A stretch of DNA of 64,000 nucleotides, taken from the NCBI GenBank assembly GCA_041178325.1, contig JBEGVN010000088.1, forward strand, positions 1 to 64,000. The letters run 5' to 3'. Of the stretch, positions 61,901-64,000 are shown one piece after another; position 1 is the first letter of the stretch; the number at the start of each line of letters is the position of its first letter. Both the position numbers and the translations under genes were made by a program. The notes under the pieces were generated by a model, which was not told where the DNA came from, did not search any database, and saw nothing but the letters and a program-made list of their open reading frames with translations. The stretch is from UBA6136 sp041178325 (GTDB lineage: Bacteria > Pseudomonadota > Gammaproteobacteria > Methylococcales > Methylococcaceae).

Positions 61901-63626
61901 TGTTGCTGAGGATCGGCTGATGGGCCTCCAGTCGCTTGTGCGTACCCCCATTCTTGAGATCGAGAAGGTTGGGGCGGGGGCCGATGTGGGTGACCAGCGA
62001 CATGACCAGTTCTTCACGAATCGGGTCAATCGCAGGATTGGTAACCTGAGCGAAGGCCTGTTTGAAATAGTCGTACAGCATCCGTGACTTGGAGGACAGG
62101 ACGGCCAAGGTGGCATCGGTGCCCATAGACCCAACCGGTTCCTGTCCCGTCAGTGCCATCGGTGTCAGGAAGAACTTGATGTCTTCCTGTGTATAACCGA
62201 ACGCTTGCTGGCGATCCAGCAAGGTCTTGTCATCGGGTGGCATGGCCGAAACTTCCGGAGGTAGCTTTTCCAGCTGAATCTGGGTTTCCGACAGCCATTT
62301 CTGGTAAGGGGCTTTTTCAGCAAGCTCAGCCTTGATCTCGGCGTCATCAATGATGCGACCCTGTTCCATGTCGATCAGGAACATCTTTCCGGGCTGGAGA
62401 CGCCATTTCTTGATGATCTTGTGTTCAGGAATCGTCAGTACACCCATTTCCGAGGCCATGACGACATGGTCATCATCGGTGATCAGGTAGCGGGCAGGGC
62501 GCAAGCCGTTTCGATCCAGCGTCGCACCAATCTGACGGCCATCGGTGAAGGCAACGGCAGCCGGACCATCCCAAGGCTCCATGAGCGCGGAGTGGTATTC
62601 ATAGAATGCGCGGCGCTTCTCATCCATCAGAGGATTGCCGGCCCATGCTTCAGGAATGAGCAGCATCATGGCGTGTGCCAGCGAATAACCGCCCATAACC
62701 AGCAGTTCGAGCGCGTTGTCGAAACTGGCCGAGTCGGATTTACCCTCGCCGATCAACGGCCAGATCTTGTCAAGGTCAGCACCGAGAATCTCGGATGACA
62801 TGGAATGACGACGGGCAGCCATCCAGTTGATATTGCCCCGGACCGTATTGATCTCTCCGTTATGCGCGATCATGCGGAAAGGATGGGCAAGATCCCAGGT
62901 TGGGAAGGTATTTGTGGAGAAACGCTGGTGAACGAGGGCAAGGGCTGAGACGACGCGCTCATCCCCAAGGTCCAGATAGTAGACCCCGACCTGGTCGGCG
63001 AGCAGCATGCCCTTGTAGACAAGGGTGCTGGAAGAGAAGGACGGGATGTAGAACATCTTGCCTTCTTCAAGTTTTAGATCACGAATCCGGTTATCGATTT
63101 GCTTGCGAATGACGAACAGCTTGCGTTCGAACGCAGCCTGATCCCTGCAGTTATCGCCTTGGCCAACAAATATCTGACGAATACGGGGCTCGATTTTCTT
63201 AACTGACTCTCCAAGTCCCGAACTATCGACCGGAACGTCACGCCAACCGAGCAGCTTTTGACCCTCTGCCTTGACGAACTCCTCAATGATGGCCTCACAG
63301 GTCGCATGATGCGCCGGGTTTTGTGGCATGAAGACCATGCCTACGCCATAGGTACCCGCAGCCGGGAGCTTAATGCCCAGCTTCTGAGTTTCTTCGCGCA
63401 GGAAGGCATCGGGAACCTGAATCAGGATACCGGCACCATCCCCGGCGAGAGGATCTGCACCCACAGCGCCGCGATGCGTGATGTTGCGGAGGATTTCTAA
63501 CCCTCGGCTTACGATATCGTGGCTTTTCTTCCCTTTGATATGGGCGATAAAGCCGACACCACAGGCATCGTGTTCGTTGCGGGGGTCATAAAGACCCTGT
63601 TGTTCCGGGATGGCGTTAAAACTCAT
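58998..63626 (-). CDS. gltB: Glutamate synthase large subunit
   Basis: A 1542-aa enzyme. The amidotransferase domain starts at the nucleophile Cys22 (DACGVGF) after a propeptide. A central domain, then the FMN/Fe-S synthase domain with CHLNTCPVGVATQ, and a C-terminal beta-helix domain follow. It makes glutamate from glutamine and 2-oxoglutarate. GAGG lies seven bases before its ATG. It forms a unit with gltD. Confidence 0.96.
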   Translation of the reverse strand: MSFNAIPEQQGLYDPRNEHDACGVGFIAHIKGKKSHDIVSRGLEILRNITHRGAVGADPLAGDGAGILIQVPDAFLREETQKLGIKLPAAGTYGVGMVFMPQNPAHHATCEAIIEEFVKAEGQKLLGWRDVPVDSSGLGESVKKIEPRIRQIFVGQGDNCRDQAAFERKLFVIRKQIDNRIRDLKLEEGKMFYIPSFSSSTLVYKGMLLADQVGVYYLDLGDERVVSALALVHQRFSTNTFPTWDLAHPFRMIAHNGEINTVRGNINWMAARRHSMSSEILGADLDKIWPLIGEGKSDSASFDNALELLVMGGYSLAHAMMLLIPEAWAGNPLMDEKRRAFYEYHSALMEPWDGPAAVAFTDGRQIGATLDRNGLRPARYLITDDDHVVMASEMGVLTIPEHKIIKKWRLQPGKMFLIDMEQGRIIDDAEIKAELAEKAPYQKWLSETQIQLEKLPPEVSAMPPDDKTLLDRQQAFGYTQEDIKFFLTPMALTGQEPVGSMGTDATLAVLSSKSRMLYDYFKQAFAQVTNPAIDPIREELVMSLVTHIGPRPNLLDLKNGGTHKRLEAHQPILSNKDLEKIRRIEAKTSGVFKTTTLSICYPADSGAPGMERALENLCAEAERAVAAGNNILIISDRKMDAEHVAIPALLATATVHFHLIKTGQRTEVGLVVETGEAREVHHFALLAGFGAEAINPYLAFDSLSSLIRGFPEKIAPDEAHKRYIKAVGKALLKIMSKMGISTYQSYCGAQIFNAVGLSDAFLARYFPGISATTDGAGLLEIAEETVKRHRAAYGDAPIYRNALDVGGEYAYRVRGEDHVWTPDTISKLQHATRTNNWSTYVEYTRSINEQNERLITLRGLLDFDYSRTEVPLDEVEPAKDIVKRFATGAMSFGSISYEAHTTLAIAMNRIGGKSNTGEGGELAERFKPLANGDSMRSAIKQVASGRFGVTTEYLVNADDIQIKISQGAKPGEGGQLPGHKVDATIARVRHSTPGVGLISPPPHHDIYSIEDLGQLIHDLKNVNPEARISVKLVSEVGVGTVAAGVAKAHADHITIAGYDGGTGASPITSIKHAGLPWEIGLAETHQTLVLNKLRGRVCVQADGGLRTGRDVVMAALLGADEFGFATAPLIVEGCIMMRKCHLNTCPVGVATQDPELRKRFTGQPEHVVNFFFFIAEEVRQIMAKLGYRSFNEMIGQTDRLDMRKAVAHWKASKIDLSRLLFKPTPGEGVSILNTEKQDHELEKALDHQLIAHSKAALESRTPVQFELPIRNFNRTVGAMLSGQVAKRYGHTGLNDDTIHVKLNGTAGQSFGAFLASGITLELSGEGNDYVGKGLSGGRIVIYPPKESPIVADQNIIVGNTVLYGGIQGECYFRGVAGERFAVRNSGAIAVVEGVGDHGCEYMTGGIVVVLGETGRNFAAGMSGGVAYVLDESGDFTHRCNLSMVELQPIPAEAGALEQRAHQGGDLETHGLVDILHNMTRDDEKRLWTLITRHSQYSGSTKAKRILESWETYLPKFVKVMPVDYRLALEKMHAAQERVEASH

Positions 63627-63968
63627 TAAATACCTCGGTCAGGAATCTGAAGCCCCTTGAGCTCAGGCTGCGGCGATGTCCGGCGTCAGCCCGGACAATC
63701 GACCAGGGCAGTGGCTTGGCACCCCCGGATACCGTCAGCGACACGGGAGCCGGCCATCGAGCGGCACCACGAAGTGCCGAGCAAATGGCTCGAAAATATA
63801 CTGTTTTAGCCCCTTTCTTTCAAGGGATGGCCTATCACTCAGGGGTGTGGGTCGTCAAAAACTGACGGAATGGACCCCCGAAAGGCCTTAGTTCTGTCCA
63901 CAGGAAAAGGGTATATCATCGGGGAGGGCTTGGCTGATCCCGATTATTTCAAATGAGGAAATTAAGGA
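63627..63968. other. Intergenic region before gltB and the rightward gene
   Basis: About 340 bases between divergent genes that should hold both promoters. A 71-residue frame (63676-63891) has no ribosome binding site and an improbable composition. No RNA gene, riboswitch or operator is recognised. Confidence 0.5.
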
Positions 63969-64000
63969 TGCAATTACTGAGCGACATTGTTCGCGATACG
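63969..64000 (+). CDS. Start of a gene cut by the window edge
   Basis: ATG at 63969 with GAGGA nine bases upstream opens a frame MQLLSDIVRDT that runs off the window. Eleven residues are too few to name a family. Confidence 0.5.

Noticed and set aside
63676..63891. 71-residue frame upstream of gltB
   Set aside because: No ribosome binding site and an unlikely composition; it lies in the divergent promoter region.
1..64000. CRISPR arrays, tRNA or rRNA genes
   Set aside because: I looked for regularly spaced repeats and tRNA-like cloverleaf ends; only the tmRNA tRNA-like end was found.

Overview
The window is a gammaproteobacterial chromosome segment, judged from its housekeeping genes: an ilvB-ilvH-ilvC-pssA-leuA block, tusDCB with a DsrC/TusE protein, sucAB, moaA/moaB, kup, argG, thiE, nrdB and gltBD, plus an ssrA gene whose tag reads ANDDNYALAA. 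The genus cannot be fixed from sequence alone. The sterol genes recall methanotrophs of the Methylococcales, but no methane oxidation gene is present here.

Layout. (1) 1-3460: small hypothetical genes, then an AT-rich pair: a BLUF photoactivated adenylyl cyclase very like Beggiatoa bPAC, and a metallo-beta-lactamase-fold hydrolase. (2) 3739-8316: a compact polyketide operon of type III PKS, methyltransferase, FAD monooxygenase, dedicated ACP and ketosynthase, probably for a modified phenolic lipid. (3) 8589-14710: an accessory island of about 6 kb between two copies of the sequence at the 3' end of ssrA. It carries a HepT/MntA toxin-antitoxin pair, an IS21 istB relic, a KdpDE-like two-component system, an NhaD Na+/H+ antiporter and a broken BrnA-like antitoxin. 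No integrase is left. (4) 15195-26821: a bacterial sterol locus with CYP51-ferredoxin fusion, GT2/GT21-like glycosyltransferase, TPR protein, squalene monooxygenase, oxidosqualene cyclase, and a three-part envelope transport set (lipoprotein, periplasmic binding protein, RND permease) resembling BstC/BstB/BstA of Methylococcus capsulatus. (5) 26946-63626: mostly core genes, with a few accessory ones including a pentameric ligand-gated ion channel homologue (54250-55386), a six-TM K+ channel, a receiver-less sigma-54 activator and an FNR-like site before a TauE/SafE-type membrane protein. (6) A gene begins at 63969 and runs off the window.

How the parts fit. Squalene monooxygenase makes 2,3-oxidosqualene, the cyclase folds it to a protosterol, and CYP51-Fd removes the C-14 methyl. 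The RND/binding protein/lipoprotein set probably moves sterol from the inner to the outer membrane. A terminator at 18915-18941 separates this five-gene operon from a second TPR-glycosyltransferase unit that could modify the sterol or another lipid. Squalene synthesis, C-14 reduction and C-4 demethylation must be encoded elsewhere. The cyclase of region 1 suggests blue-light control of cAMP. Region 3 shows at least one insertion at ssrA, followed by decay.
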